NCBI GenBank assembly: GCA_029865265.1
Contig: JAOUHG010000008.1
Coordinates: 1-64,000 of the forward strand
Length of the DNA: 64,000 bases
Source of the DNA: Candidatus Krumholzibacteriia bacterium
Lineage (GTDB): Bacteria; Krumholzibacteriota; Krumholzibacteriia; WVZY01; JAKEHA01
Direction of reading: 5' to 3'
Positions 8,815-16,542 of the stretch are shown in pieces. Every line of letters begins with the position of its first letter. Within the stretch, counting starts at the first letter, position 1. Position numbers and translations under genes: made by a program. The notes beneath the pieces were generated by a model. It was not told where the DNA came from, made no database searches, and worked only from the letters and a program-made list of their open reading frames with translations.

Positions 8815-9927
8815 TTACTGCAGCCGTTTGAGCTTCACAAACAAATCCGCCAACGCGCCGTCGATGTTGGCGTTGGCGTGAAACACCTGGCCGCGCGCGT
8901 CGTGCACGAGTTCGATGGCGCGCGGAAGATTGTCGCGGCCCCAGGTGGCGGCCACGCGCTCGATGTCCTTTTCGATGTCACCGTTGACCATGAGCTCGGC
9001 GTTGCCCGTCATGGCGTCGCGCAGGATCACCGCCATCTCATCCAGCACGCGCGCCACGTTCTCGCGGTTGGCGTTGCGTGCGCCCACCAGCGCCTGCGTG
9101 AACAGCCACGACTCGGGCTGCTTGACGATGCCCGCCACCAGCCCCAGTGCCGCATCACGGTCGGCGAGATCGGCGGAGTCGAGCAACGCGCGCGCGCGGG
9201 TGATGGAACCCTGCGCCAGGGCGGCGGTGCGTCGTGCCTTCGCCGCGTCGGCGCCGCAGTAGCCGGTGAGGATGCGCTCCAGCACCGGCCGTTTCAATGG
9301 AAAGAAGCGCACGCGCTGGCAGCGCGAGCGGATCGTGTACAACAGCGCCTCGTGGTTGGGGGTGACGAAGAGAACCGCCGCGTGTCCGGGTGGTTCCTCC
9401 ACCAGTTTGAGCAGCGCGTTCTGCGCCTCTTCGCGCATGGCGTGCGCGTCGACGAAGATGAACACGTGGCAGCGCGCGTCGAAGGGCTTGGTGTTGGCGC
9501 GCTGGATCACCGCGCGCGAACGCGCGATGCGTATCGAGGTTTTTTTGCTGAAGTTCTCGCTGGCGAAGATGTCGCGGCGCTTGGTCTCGAGGATCTTCGC
9601 GATATCGTCTATATCGCCCTCTTCATCCTCGTTGGACCCCTGGGTCGGCGTCGGATATATCAAATGAATGCCGGGGTGTTCCAGGAAGGACGCGTGCAGG
9701 CAAGACGCGCATTTGGGGCCGTCGAGACGGCAGGGCTCGTCCCTCTCGCACTGCAGGCGCCGCGCAAAGTCGATGGCGGTGTATTCCTTGCCAGAGCCCT
9801 CGGGGCCGGCGAAGAGCAGCGGCGGCACGTTGCCGCGATCGAGCGAGGTGAGATACGCGGTCGCCTGGGGCTGCTCGAGGTCGAAGGCGGGCAGTGGACG
9901 GACGTCTTCCTGGGCTTTGGGTGGCAT
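8815..9927 (-). CDS. holB: DNA polymerase III delta-prime subunit
   Basis: 370 residues. Clamp-loader AAA+ fold: LFAGPEGSGKEYTAIDFA (Walker A region, but with E where S/T should follow the lysine), a four-cysteine zinc module (C...C...CASC), FIFVDAHAMREEAQNALLKLVEEPP (Walker B/sensor region) and the IRSRCQRVRF arginine-finger SRC motif. Assembles with delta and DnaX to load the sliding clamp. The delta-prime subunit normally does not hydrolyse ATP, consistent with the altered P-loop. ATG 9927 is 6 nt after a TATACT box with no ribosome site, so a leaderless start is likely. Confidence 0.88.
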   Translation of the reverse strand: MPPKAQEDVRPLPAFDLEQPQATAYLTSLDRGNVPPLLFAGPEGSGKEYTAIDFARRLQCERDEPCRLDGPKCASCLHASFLEHPGIHLIYPTPTQGSNEDEEGDIDDIAKILETKRRDIFASENFSKKTSIRIARSRAVIQRANTKPFDARCHVFIFVDAHAMREEAQNALLKLVEEPPGHAAVLFVTPNHEALLYTIRSRCQRVRFFPLKRPVLERILTGYCGADAAKARRTAALAQGSITRARALLDSADLADRDAALGLVAGIVKQPESWLFTQALVGARNANRENVARVLDEMAVILRDAMTGNAELMVNGDIEKDIERVAATWGRDNLPRAIELVHDARGQVFHANANIDGALADLFVKLKRLQ

Positions 9928-9933
9928 GGCCGG

Positions 9934-9939
9934 AGTATA
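9934..9939 (-). promoter_or_regulatory. -10 box of holB, leaderless-type spacing
   Basis: TATACT on the minus strand, 6 nt before ATG 9927. A TCGACC hexamer 17 nt upstream (9957-9962) is a plausible weak -35. No Shine-Dalgarno follows. Confidence 0.55.
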
Positions 9940-9988
9940 GCGCAACCCGCTCGCGCGGTCGATTGGTGGCGTCAGCGGTTCTGCTTCT

Positions 9989-10012
9989 TCACATTCTGTC
10001 TCATTGTGAGAC
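9989..10012. repeat. GTCTCA-NNN-TGAGAC palindrome repeat, copy C
   Basis: GTCTCATTGTGAGAC with an ACATTCT flank, at the very 3' end of the HNH gene; it supplies that gene's TGA stop. The core arms match copies A (10278-10312) and B (10575-10609), but the 3-nt centre is inverted. Confidence 0.6.
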
Positions 10013-11191
10013 GGCCGGTGCCACCGGCGCCATGGCCGCCCTCCCCAGGGTTCTCTCGCCTTCCAGTCTATTATGATTCGCGCACAACAGCCGTAAATTG
10101 CCAAGCGTCGCCCCACCGCCGCGCGCGACTGGTATTACATGATCCACCTGCAAGCCGCTTGTAGATCCACATTTACGTCCGGTTGAGCCCACGAACGCGC
10201 ACCGGCCCTTGTCTCTCACAAACACCTCGTCGCGCACGCGGGCGGGGATGTGCCGGGGGTTACGCGGCTTGCGCGATGGAGAATCCTTACATTCAGTCTC
10301 ACAATGAGACTGTCTGCGGGCGGGTGACGAGTTCGTCTGTCTCCGATCTTCTCGCTTCTGACGACGCTCCCGGCGTGCGACGGGGTCTTCTCTCTGGAGC
10401 GTCCGGTCCAGCAACAGCTCGAACACCTGTTCCAACGAGGCATTCGCGGGGAGACGGTGCCACATGAGCGAGCGAAAGCGCCCCAGCTTGCCCATGAACG
10501 CCTTGCTCACGGAGAACTCCAGCACGGCGCGGCGCTCGAACTCGGTCTGCGGGGGATTGTCAGTAGACTCTCCGGGAGAATCTTTACATTCAGTCTCACA
10601 ATGAGACTGCTCCCCGGCCGGCGCTTGCATGGCTTCGGGCACGACTGCCGCGGACACGCACGACGCCCCAACCGTCTGCGCGGCCGCTGCGGGCACGCAC
10701 GACGCCCCAACCGTCTGCGCGGAGATCGTCGGCACCGCGGCTACGACCACCAGCCGCGGCACGAGCACCTCGCGCACCCGGTCGCGCACCGCCTCGCGGG
10801 GGCGGTAGCAGGCCACGATGGCTTCCACCTCTTCCTGGGTCCTGCCGCGGATCTGCTTGAGAACCTCCTTGCTGTTGTCGGGTGTCAGGATGCCGGCCAC
10901 GCAGGCAATCGTGACCACGTTGACCTCACCCGCATCGAGCATCGCACGCACTTCGGGGAAGCGCTTCATGCAGCGCGCCGCCGTGATGCGCCGGCCCGCC
11001 GAGGAGCGCGCGTAGCCCAGCGCCTCGACGCAGAAGTGGAGCATGGAGCGATAGCCGAGTTCGAAGTGGAGCTTGCGCTCCTCGATCTCGTTCAGGTGCG
11101 ACAGTACGCGCACCATGCACATGCGCTCACAACGAACCAGCCTGTGGGTGCGGGAGAGAAGTTTCTTGTCGGAGAAAGAGCGAAGCGACAC
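10001..11191 (-). CDS. HNH endonuclease with DUF222-like N-terminal domain
   Basis: 396 residues. N-terminal helical DUF222/REP13E12-like region, a variable low-complexity middle, then an HNH nuclease: CAFVGSTGRKCGS, LQVDHVIPVARGG and NLRLLCANHN, giving the H...N...H metal site plus two structural cysteines. GTG 11191 is preceded by AGGAGG at 7 nt. The gene contains two in-frame 35-bp repeats coding QSHCETECKDSP, a third related palindrome at its stop, and a duplicated 29-bp unit. Such genes behave like multicopy, possibly mobile elements. Its sequence runs downstream into the holB promoter region. Confidence 0.85.
   Translation of the reverse strand: MSLRSFSDKKLLSRTHRLVRCERMCMVRVLSHLNEIEERKLHFELGYRSMLHFCVEALGYARSSAGRRITAARCMKRFPEVRAMLDAGEVNVVTIACVAGILTPDNSKEVLKQIRGRTQEEVEAIVACYRPREAVRDRVREVLVPRLVVVAAVPTISAQTVGASCVPAAAAQTVGASCVSAAVVPEAMQAPAGEQSHCETECKDSPGESTDNPPQTEFERRAVLEFSVSKAFMGKLGRFRSLMWHRLPANASLEQVFELLLDRTLQREDPVARRERRQKREDRRQTNSSPARRQSHCETECKDSPSRKPRNPRHIPARVRDEVFVRDKGRCAFVGSTGRKCGSTSGLQVDHVIPVARGGGATLGNLRLLCANHNRLEGERTLGRAAMAPVAPAVSQ
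10278..10312. repeat. 35-bp repeat with GTCTCACAATGAGAC palindrome, copy A
   Basis: Within the HNH gene; identical to copy B at 34 of 35 positions. Contains the palindrome GTCTCA-CAA-TGAGAC at 10296-10310 and translates in frame as QSHCETECKDSP on the minus strand. Confidence 0.75.
10575..10609. repeat. 35-bp repeat with GTCTCACAATGAGAC palindrome, copy B
   Basis: Second in-frame copy inside the HNH gene, 297 bp from copy A, same orientation, one mismatch. Confidence 0.75.
10655..10722. repeat. tandem 29-bp repeat, period 39 bp
   Basis: The unit beginning CACGCACGACGCCCCAACCG occurs at 10655-10683 and again at 10694-10722 with no mismatch. It encodes AQTVGASCV twice in the linker of the HNH protein. 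Confidence 0.8.
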
Positions 11192-11228
11192 GGCGGGACC
11201 TCCTCATGATGAATGGGAGGATGCGCGA

Positions 11229-11257
11229 AACATAGCGTATGTTAGCTAGTTAGTCAA
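11229..11257 (-). promoter_or_regulatory. promoter of the HNH gene
   Basis: -35 TTGACT (11252-11257), 17-nt spacer, -10 TATGTT (11229-11234), read on the minus strand; start of transcription expected near 11222, 30 nt before GTG 11191 with its AGGAGG. The spacer region is itself an imperfect palindrome (TGTTAGCTAGTTAGTCAACA), a possible operator. Confidence 0.65.
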
Positions 11258-11407
11258 CATGAATTGTGCTGCGCGCGCAGAAAGTGCGTGTGACAAAGGC
11301 AGTGCACCGCGCGACTTCGCATGCGTGCGGTGCCGCGGTGCGCGGGGATTGTTGCGTGTCAGGACTCGTCCGGAGCTTCGGCTGAAATCGGGAAGGAAGA
11401 GACAGAC

Positions 11408-12592
11408 TCACGAACTCGGCTTCCTGCCCAGCCAGTCCATCGGGTTGAGCGCCTTGCGCGCCTGGCGGACTTCGAAGTGGCACACGTAGCCCTGCAGCGA
11501 TCCCGTGTCGCCCACCTCGGCGATGGCCTGGCCGCGCGAGATCTTCTGGCCCTGCGCCACCATGGTGGTGGAAACGTGCGCGTACAGCGTGTAGAAGCCG
11601 CCGCCGTGATTCAGAATGACGCACTTGCCGAACGCATCGATCCAGTCCACGAACTCCACCACGCCCGCCGCCACCGCAATGATGGGCGTGCCGCCCGGCG
11701 CCTGGATGTCGATGCCGTTGTTCATCGTCACCGTGCCGTACTTGGGGTGCGTGTGCTTGCCGAAGCCGCGGATCATCTTGCCGTTGACCGGCCACGGCAG
11801 GCGCCCCTTCATGGCGGCGAACTCGCCGCTGGGCGGCAGGTCCTGATCGCTCACGCGCCGGCGGATGATCTCGTCGATCAGCGCCTGCATCTCCTCCTGC
11901 GCCTTCTCCAGCTCCTTGATGGCATCGGCGTTGCGGTTCTTCTCGTTGCGAATCTGCGAGAGCGTGGTCTGGCGTTTCTTCTTGGTATTCTCGAGTTGCT
12001 TGCTCTCCGCCTCCCGCGCGGCGCGCACTTCGATGATCTCCTGCAACGACTCCGCCAGCCGCGCGGATTCCACCTCCAGCCGTGTCTTGCTCTCGCGGAA
12101 CTCGTTGATGAGCTTCGCGTCCTGCGCGGTCACCAGCTTCATGAACTGATAACGCGTCATGGCTTCGTTGAAACTCTGCGCGCCCAGCAGAATCTCCCAG
12201 CGGTACTGGGGGTCGCGCTTGTACATCTGCCGGATCCGCGCCGCCAGCGCCTCCTCCTGCTGGGTGAGAACGATTTCGCGGCCGCCGATCTGCACCCGCA
12301 GGTCGCCCACGCGCTCGTCCAGTATCTCTTCCTGCTCGGCGAGCCGCTTGATGTACCGGTTGGTGAGGTCGATTTCCTTGTCCAGGCTGGACAGCGTCTT
12401 CAGCGCCTGGCGCTCCTGCGTCTGCAGCTGTTTGGACTTGGCGCGCTGCGATTCGATTTCCTTGCGGATGCGCTCGAGTTCCCTCTGCTTGGCATCGACG
12501 TCGTCGGCCGGGTTGGAGAACGCGCCCGCGGCCAGCGCCAGCACCATCGCGGCCAGCGCCGCGGAAATCCATCTGCGCGAACGGGGGCTCAT
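11408..12592 (-). CDS. envC: EnvC-like divisome activator with degenerate M23/LytM domain
   Basis: 394 residues. Signal peptide (about 1-25), long coiled coil (about 30-245, rich in E/K/Q/R), then a LytM domain (about 265-394). The M23 metal motif HxxxD reads N291..D295, and the catalytic HxH reads V370-C-H372; H339 is retained. Loss of one zinc ligand and of the general base means it is almost surely not an active peptidase. This is the EnvC pattern: FtsEX pulls on the coiled coil and the dead LytM domain switches on a cell-wall amidase at septation. The ATG overlaps the ftsX stop (ATGA), fitting FtsE-FtsX-EnvC as one unit. Confidence 0.85.
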   Translation of the reverse strand: MSPRSRRWISAALAAMVLALAAGAFSNPADDVDAKQRELERIRKEIESQRAKSKQLQTQERQALKTLSSLDKEIDLTNRYIKRLAEQEEILDERVGDLRVQIGGREIVLTQQEEALAARIRQMYKRDPQYRWEILLGAQSFNEAMTRYQFMKLVTAQDAKLINEFRESKTRLEVESARLAESLQEIIEVRAAREAESKQLENTKKKRQTTLSQIRNEKNRNADAIKELEKAQEEMQALIDEIIRRRVSDQDLPPSGEFAAMKGRLPWPVNGKMIRGFGKHTHPKYGTVTMNNGIDIQAPGGTPIIAVAAGVVEFVDWIDAFGKCVILNHGGGFYTLYAHVSTTMVAQGQKISRGQAIAEVGDTGSLQGYVCHFEVRQARKALNPMDWLGRKPSS

Positions 12593-13458
12593 CGCATTTC
12601 GAGGTAGCGTCGCAGCGCCATGAAACTCCCGATGGCACCGATGACTACGCAGGTCGCCGCAAAGATCAGCGACTTCTCCAGCGAAAAGAAGGTGATGTCG
12701 GAGATGATGTTGCTGCTGATCTCCGTGATCACGCGCAGCAAGAGCAGCGAGAGGATGGCGGCAAAACCGCCCTGCACCGCGCCCTCGATGATGAACGGCG
12801 CCACGATGAACGGGTTGGTGGCACCCACCAGCTTGAGGATTTCGATGGTCTTGCGGCGGCTGATGACGGTGAGCCGCACCGCGTTGGCAATGATGAACAC
12901 CGCGGAGAGAATCACGATGAATCCCACCACCACGTCCACCGTGTAGATGCCGGCCAGGATGGACGCAAACTTGTCCAGGAACTCGCGGCCGTAGCGCACC
13001 TCGTCCACACCCTTCATTTCCTCGATGCGCGCCGCCAGCTTGACCATGGCGTCGCGATTCTTGTAGTCGTTCCTGGGCGTCACCCAGAACGAATTGGGCA
13101 GCGGGTTGGTGCGCAGCGCCGAAAGCATGTCGGCGTCGGGGCCGAGCTGGTCGCGAAAGTCCGCCAGCGCCTCCTCGCGCGACACGAAGGTCACGGTCGA
13201 CACCTCGTCCTGCGAGAGAATCAGGCCGTGGAGCCGTTCGATTTCGTCCTGACTGTTGCTGTCATCCAGGTACACGTACATCTTCATCTCGTCCTGCGCC
13301 TGTCCCACCAGCCGCAGCACGTTGTCGGTGGCGAGCAGGAACACGGCCAGCATGAGCAGCGAAAGACTCATGATGATGACGGAGATGGACGTGAGCCCCT
13401 TGTGGCGGCGCACGGTGCGGAACGCTTCGTCAAAGATGTAGAGCCAGCGGCGCATCAT
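12589..13458 (-). CDS. ftsX: cell division protein FtsX
   Basis: 289 residues. Short cytoplasmic N-terminus (MMRRWLYIFDEAFRTVRRHKG), a first membrane helix, a large extracytoplasmic domain (about 45-165) and three further helices with LKLVGATNPFIVAPFIIEG between them, the usual FtsX/MacB-type permease arrangement. Partner of the FtsE ATPase; transmits ATP-driven movement to EnvC in the periplasm. Starts 6 bp after ftsE, and its stop overlaps the envC start. Confidence 0.92.
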   Translation of the reverse strand: MMRRWLYIFDEAFRTVRRHKGLTSISVIIMSLSLLMLAVFLLATDNVLRLVGQAQDEMKMYVYLDDSNSQDEIERLHGLILSQDEVSTVTFVSREEALADFRDQLGPDADMLSALRTNPLPNSFWVTPRNDYKNRDAMVKLAARIEEMKGVDEVRYGREFLDKFASILAGIYTVDVVVGFIVILSAVFIIANAVRLTVISRRKTIEILKLVGATNPFIVAPFIIEGAVQGGFAAILSLLLLRVITEISSNIISDITFFSLEKSLIFAATCVVIGAIGSFMALRRYLEMR

Positions 13459-13464
13459 GGTTGC

Positions 13465-14283
13465 TTACTCCGAGTCCCGCGTGGGCGAGAGGATGCTCGC
13501 GCGCTGGCGTTTGATTTCGCGGTCGATGCGGCGCTGGCGGTCGCGGTCGCGGCGCACGGTTTCCAGCCGGTCGCTCAGGCTGCCGATGAAGTCGGTCTTG
13601 CGGTCCTCGAATACCTTGCCGTCGCGCAGATGGATGATGCGCTGGCCGAAGTTCTGCACGAAGGAATGGTCGTGCGTGGCCATGAGCACGGCGGTGCCCC
13701 CGCTGTTGATCTTGAAGAGCAGGCGCAGGATGTCCTCGGCCGAATCCGGGTCCAGGTTTCCGGTGGGTTCGTCTGCCAGCAGGATCACCGGGTGGTTGAC
13801 CAGCGCGCGCGCGATGGCCACACGCTGGCGCTCGCCGCCGGAGAGCGTTTCCGGCATCTCCAGTCGCTTGTGGTACAGGCCCACCTCGTTCAACAGCCAG
13901 GTCACGCGGTGCTTGATGGCGTAGGGTGCGGCCCCCACGATGCGCATGCCGATGGCGATGTTCTCGTAGACGTTGCGGTCGTCGAGCAGCTTGTAGTCCT
14001 GGAAGATGATGCCCACCCGGCGGCGCAAAAACGGAATGTCGCCGCGCTTCATGCGCGTGGACACGAACGAGCCCACCACCACCTGTCCGCTGGTGGGATA
14101 CTCGTCCATGTAGATCATGCGCAGCAGCGTGCTCTTGCCCGCGCCGCTGGGCCCCACCAGGAACACGAACTCCCCGTTGCCGACGGTGAAGTTCACGTCG
14201 TCGAGGGCGTTCTGCTCCCGGTACGTCTTCATCAGGTGATAGACACCGATGACGGATCGATCTTCGCGTTCCTGTTCGCTCAT
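13465..14283 (-). CDS. ftsE: cell division ATP-binding protein FtsE
   Basis: 272 residues, about 40 longer than typical because of a basic C-terminal tail after residue 230. ABC ATPase motifs: Walker A GPSGAGKST, signature LSGGERQRVAIARALV, Walker B VILLADEPTGNLD, and the H-loop THDHSF. Forms the FtsEX complex that regulates septal peptidoglycan hydrolysis. The ATG at 14283 overlaps the pdxA stop (ATGA), so it is co-transcribed from the pdxA promoter. Confidence 0.92.
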   Translation of the reverse strand: MSEQEREDRSVIGVYHLMKTYREQNALDDVNFTVGNGEFVFLVGPSGAGKSTLLRMIYMDEYPTSGQVVVGSFVSTRMKRGDIPFLRRRVGIIFQDYKLLDDRNVYENIAIGMRIVGAAPYAIKHRVTWLLNEVGLYHKRLEMPETLSGGERQRVAIARALVNHPVILLADEPTGNLDPDSAEDILRLLFKINSGGTAVLMATHDHSFVQNFGQRIIHLRDGKVFEDRKTDFIGSLSDRLETVRRDRDRQRRIDREIKRQRASILSPTRDSE

Positions 14284-15386
14284 TTCTTCTTTCTGCGCGG
14301 GGTGGCCATCATGGTCTCCGCGAGCCGGTATGCTTCCAGCAGGGATTCCGATTCTGCGATACCCTTGCCCGCGATGTCATACGCGGTGCCGTGATCGACC
14401 GACGTGCGCGGCACCGGCAGTCCCACGGTGACGTTCACGCCGCGGCGCTGTGCCAGCATCTTGAACGGCACCAGCCCCTGGTCGTGGTACATCGCGATGT
14501 ACGCGTCGTAGTACGACGCCACCGGCGGCCGCGTGCTCCAGCTACCGGTCCTGGCCGATCCCCGCCGCGGTGCCGCGGGCGCGCGCGCCGCCTCGGGTGC
14601 GGACTGGAACATCGAGTCCGCCGGGTGGGGACCGCTGACATCGAGCCCTGTCTTGCGCAGGCGCGCCACCAGCGGCGCGATCACGTCGCGATCCTCGGGA
14701 CCGATGACGCCGTCCTCGCCCGCGTGGGGATTCAACCCCGCCACGGCAATCCGGGGCCGCGAAATCTTGAAGTCCCGCCGCAGGGCCTCCGCCGTGACCC
14801 GGATACAGATCTCGAGGCGGTCGGCGGTCACAAAACCCGCCACCCGCGAGACGGGGATGTGCCGGGTAAAGGGAACCACGCGCAAGTGACGCCGCACCAT
14901 CATCATCTGGCAGTTGGGTGCATTCAAGTAGCGCGCCAACATCTCCGTGTGCCCGGGAAAGTCGAAGTGCCCTAAATTCAACGCTTTCTTGGAGATGGGC
15001 GGGGTGACGATGGCGCCGACTGAATGATTATTGGCCAGCTCGCACGCCAGCAGAATCGCGGCGCCCGCGTGTCGGCCGCCGGTTTCGCTGTCCCGGCCCA
15101 GGGGGGCCTGGCCGCGGACCCCGGTGTCGAGCAGGATCACCCGCGGCCGGCGGGACACGGGCCGGGACACGGCGAGCCGTTGCGCCTCACCGATGGACGT
15201 CACCACCGGCGGACGGAAGCGAAAGCGGCACGCCCACGGCTCGAACAGCTCCGGCGCCCCCAGGATGAGGGCGATGGAGCCGGCCGAACGGTAGCGGCCA
15301 AAGAGCCGGGCGACGATCTCGGGGCCGATCCCGGCGGGATCGCCCGAGGTGACGGCGACGAAAGGCCTGACGAAGGGCGTGGGCAT
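14280..15386 (-). CDS. pdxA: 4-hydroxythreonine-4-phosphate dehydrogenase
   Basis: 368 residues. NAD-dependent step of DXP-dependent pyridoxal phosphate synthesis. Signatures: TSGDPAGIGPEI, TPPISKKALN, PGHTEML, GLNPHAGEDG and MYHDQGLVPFKML. An insert of about 25 residues, rich in Ala/Pro/Arg, separates SMFQ from YYDAYIAMYHDQ, where most homologues have a short turn. ATG 15386 lies 6 nt after TAGATT with no ribosome site (leaderless). Heads a pdxA-ftsE-ftsX-envC transcript. In many bacteria pdxA directly follows surA; here a plus-strand methyltransferase-like gene separates them. Confidence 0.9.
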   Translation of the reverse strand: MPTPFVRPFVAVTSGDPAGIGPEIVARLFGRYRSAGSIALILGAPELFEPWACRFRFRPPVVTSIGEAQRLAVSRPVSRRPRVILLDTGVRGQAPLGRDSETGGRHAGAAILLACELANNHSVGAIVTPPISKKALNLGHFDFPGHTEMLARYLNAPNCQMMMVRRHLRVVPFTRHIPVSRVAGFVTADRLEICIRVTAEALRRDFKISRPRIAVAGLNPHAGEDGVIGPEDRDVIAPLVARLRKTGLDVSGPHPADSMFQSAPEAARAPAAPRRGSARTGSWSTRPPVASYYDAYIAMYHDQGLVPFKMLAQRRGVNVTVGLPVPRTSVDHGTAYDIAGKGIAESESLLEAYRLAETMMATPRRKKK

Positions 15387-15392
15387 GCGTCC

Positions 15393-15398
15393 AATCTA
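15393..15398 (-). promoter_or_regulatory. -10 box of the pdxA-ftsEX-envC transcript, leaderless-type spacing
   Basis: TAGATT on the minus strand, 6 nt before ATG 15386. No convincing -35 at 16-18 nt (TCGGGG at 17). Confidence 0.45.
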
Positions 15399-15512
15399 GC
15401 AGACGGGGCGCTTTTCCCCGAAGCGGGAATCGCCCCACAGGGGGCGAATCGCACGTATGGTCTTGCCGCCGCGGGCTGTGAATGACACAGTGGTGTACGC
15501 CTTCGAGGGGAG

Positions 15513-16538
15513 ATGATGATGATCCGACTTTCGGCCGCTATCGCCGTTGCGCTCCTTGTCCAGTATGCACCGCCCGCCGGCGACACCCCGGAGGCCACCG
15601 GTGTGGACAAGATGGTGCAAGAGGCCGCCGCCGTGCGGCCGCTGGTGCAATCGTCCCTGGCGATGGAGTTCCTCGACGCCATCGCATGCCTGCCGCGCGT
15701 GGACACGCGCACTGTCTTCTACAACAAGCAGACACGCGACGCCCTGACCGTTGCGCAGGCACAGGCGCTGGCACAGGCGCAACTGGCGGGCTTCGAGGCA
15801 ACTGAAATCCCGGAGGAGTTCTTCTACTACACGCGATACGGAACGCCGGTGGCGTTTGTGCGCCCGCTGGAGATCCTGGGGCGCGCGGGGGTCAAGAGTT
15901 CCGAAGGGCTCAAGGTCGTCGACTTCGGCTTTGGCACCATCGGCCAGTTGCGGGCGCTTGCTGCGGTCGGCGCGCACGCATCCGGTATCGAGGTGGACGC
16001 GCTGCTCCGTGCCATCTACTCGCAACCGGGCGACACCGGCGTGATCGAGCGCTGCAAGGTGGCGGGTGAGGGAAGCGACGGCAGCCTGGAACTCGTTTTC
16101 GGACAGTTTCCCGCCGACCTCGCCATCACCCGGCAGGTGGGCGATGGCTACGACGTGTTCATATCCAAGAACACCCTCAAGCGCGGCTACATCCACCCCG
16201 AGCGCGACGTCGATCCCGGCAAGCTCGTTCAGCTGCGTGTGGACGACGAGACCTTCGTGCGCGCCATGTACGACCTTCTCAAGCCGGGCGGGTTTGCACT
16301 CATCTACAACCTCGCACCCGCGCCCTCCAGGCCCGAGGAACCCTACAAGCACTGGGCGGACGGCCGCTCGCCGTGGCCGCGCGAACTGTACGAGCGCGTT
16401 GGCTTTGCGGTGGTCGCCTACGACACCGACGACAACGCGCAGGCGCGAGCCATGGGCAAGGCGCTGGGATGGGACGCCCAGATGAATCTGGAAACGGATT
16501 TGTTCGGGCTCTACACCCTGCTACGCAAGCCGCAGTGA
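15513..16538 (+). CDS. exported SAM-methyltransferase-like protein
   Basis: 341 residues. Begins with an Ala-rich signal-peptide-like stretch (MMMIRLSAAIAVALLV), then a Rossmann methyltransferase-like core: VVDFGFGTIGQLRALAAVG (motif I), GIEVD (motif II acid), DVFISKNTLKRGYIHPE and MYDLLKPGGFALIYNL (motif VI region). SAM is not known to be available in the periplasm, so either the N-terminus is a membrane anchor facing inward or the domain binds another ligand. GAGGGGAG precedes three consecutive ATGs. It interrupts the usual surA-pdxA neighbourhood on the opposite strand, suggesting insertion. Confidence 0.7.
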   Translation: MMMIRLSAAIAVALLVQYAPPAGDTPEATGVDKMVQEAAAVRPLVQSSLAMEFLDAIACLPRVDTRTVFYNKQTRDALTVAQAQALAQAQLAGFEATEIPEEFFYYTRYGTPVAFVRPLEILGRAGVKSSEGLKVVDFGFGTIGQLRALAAVGAHASGIEVDALLRAIYSQPGDTGVIERCKVAGEGSDGSLELVFGQFPADLAITRQVGDGYDVFISKNTLKRGYIHPERDVDPGKLVQLRVDDETFVRAMYDLLKPGGFALIYNLAPAPSRPEEPYKHWADGRSPWPRELYERVGFAVVAYDTDDNAQARAMGKALGWDAQMNLETDLFGLYTLLRKPQ

Positions 16539-16542
16539 TGCG

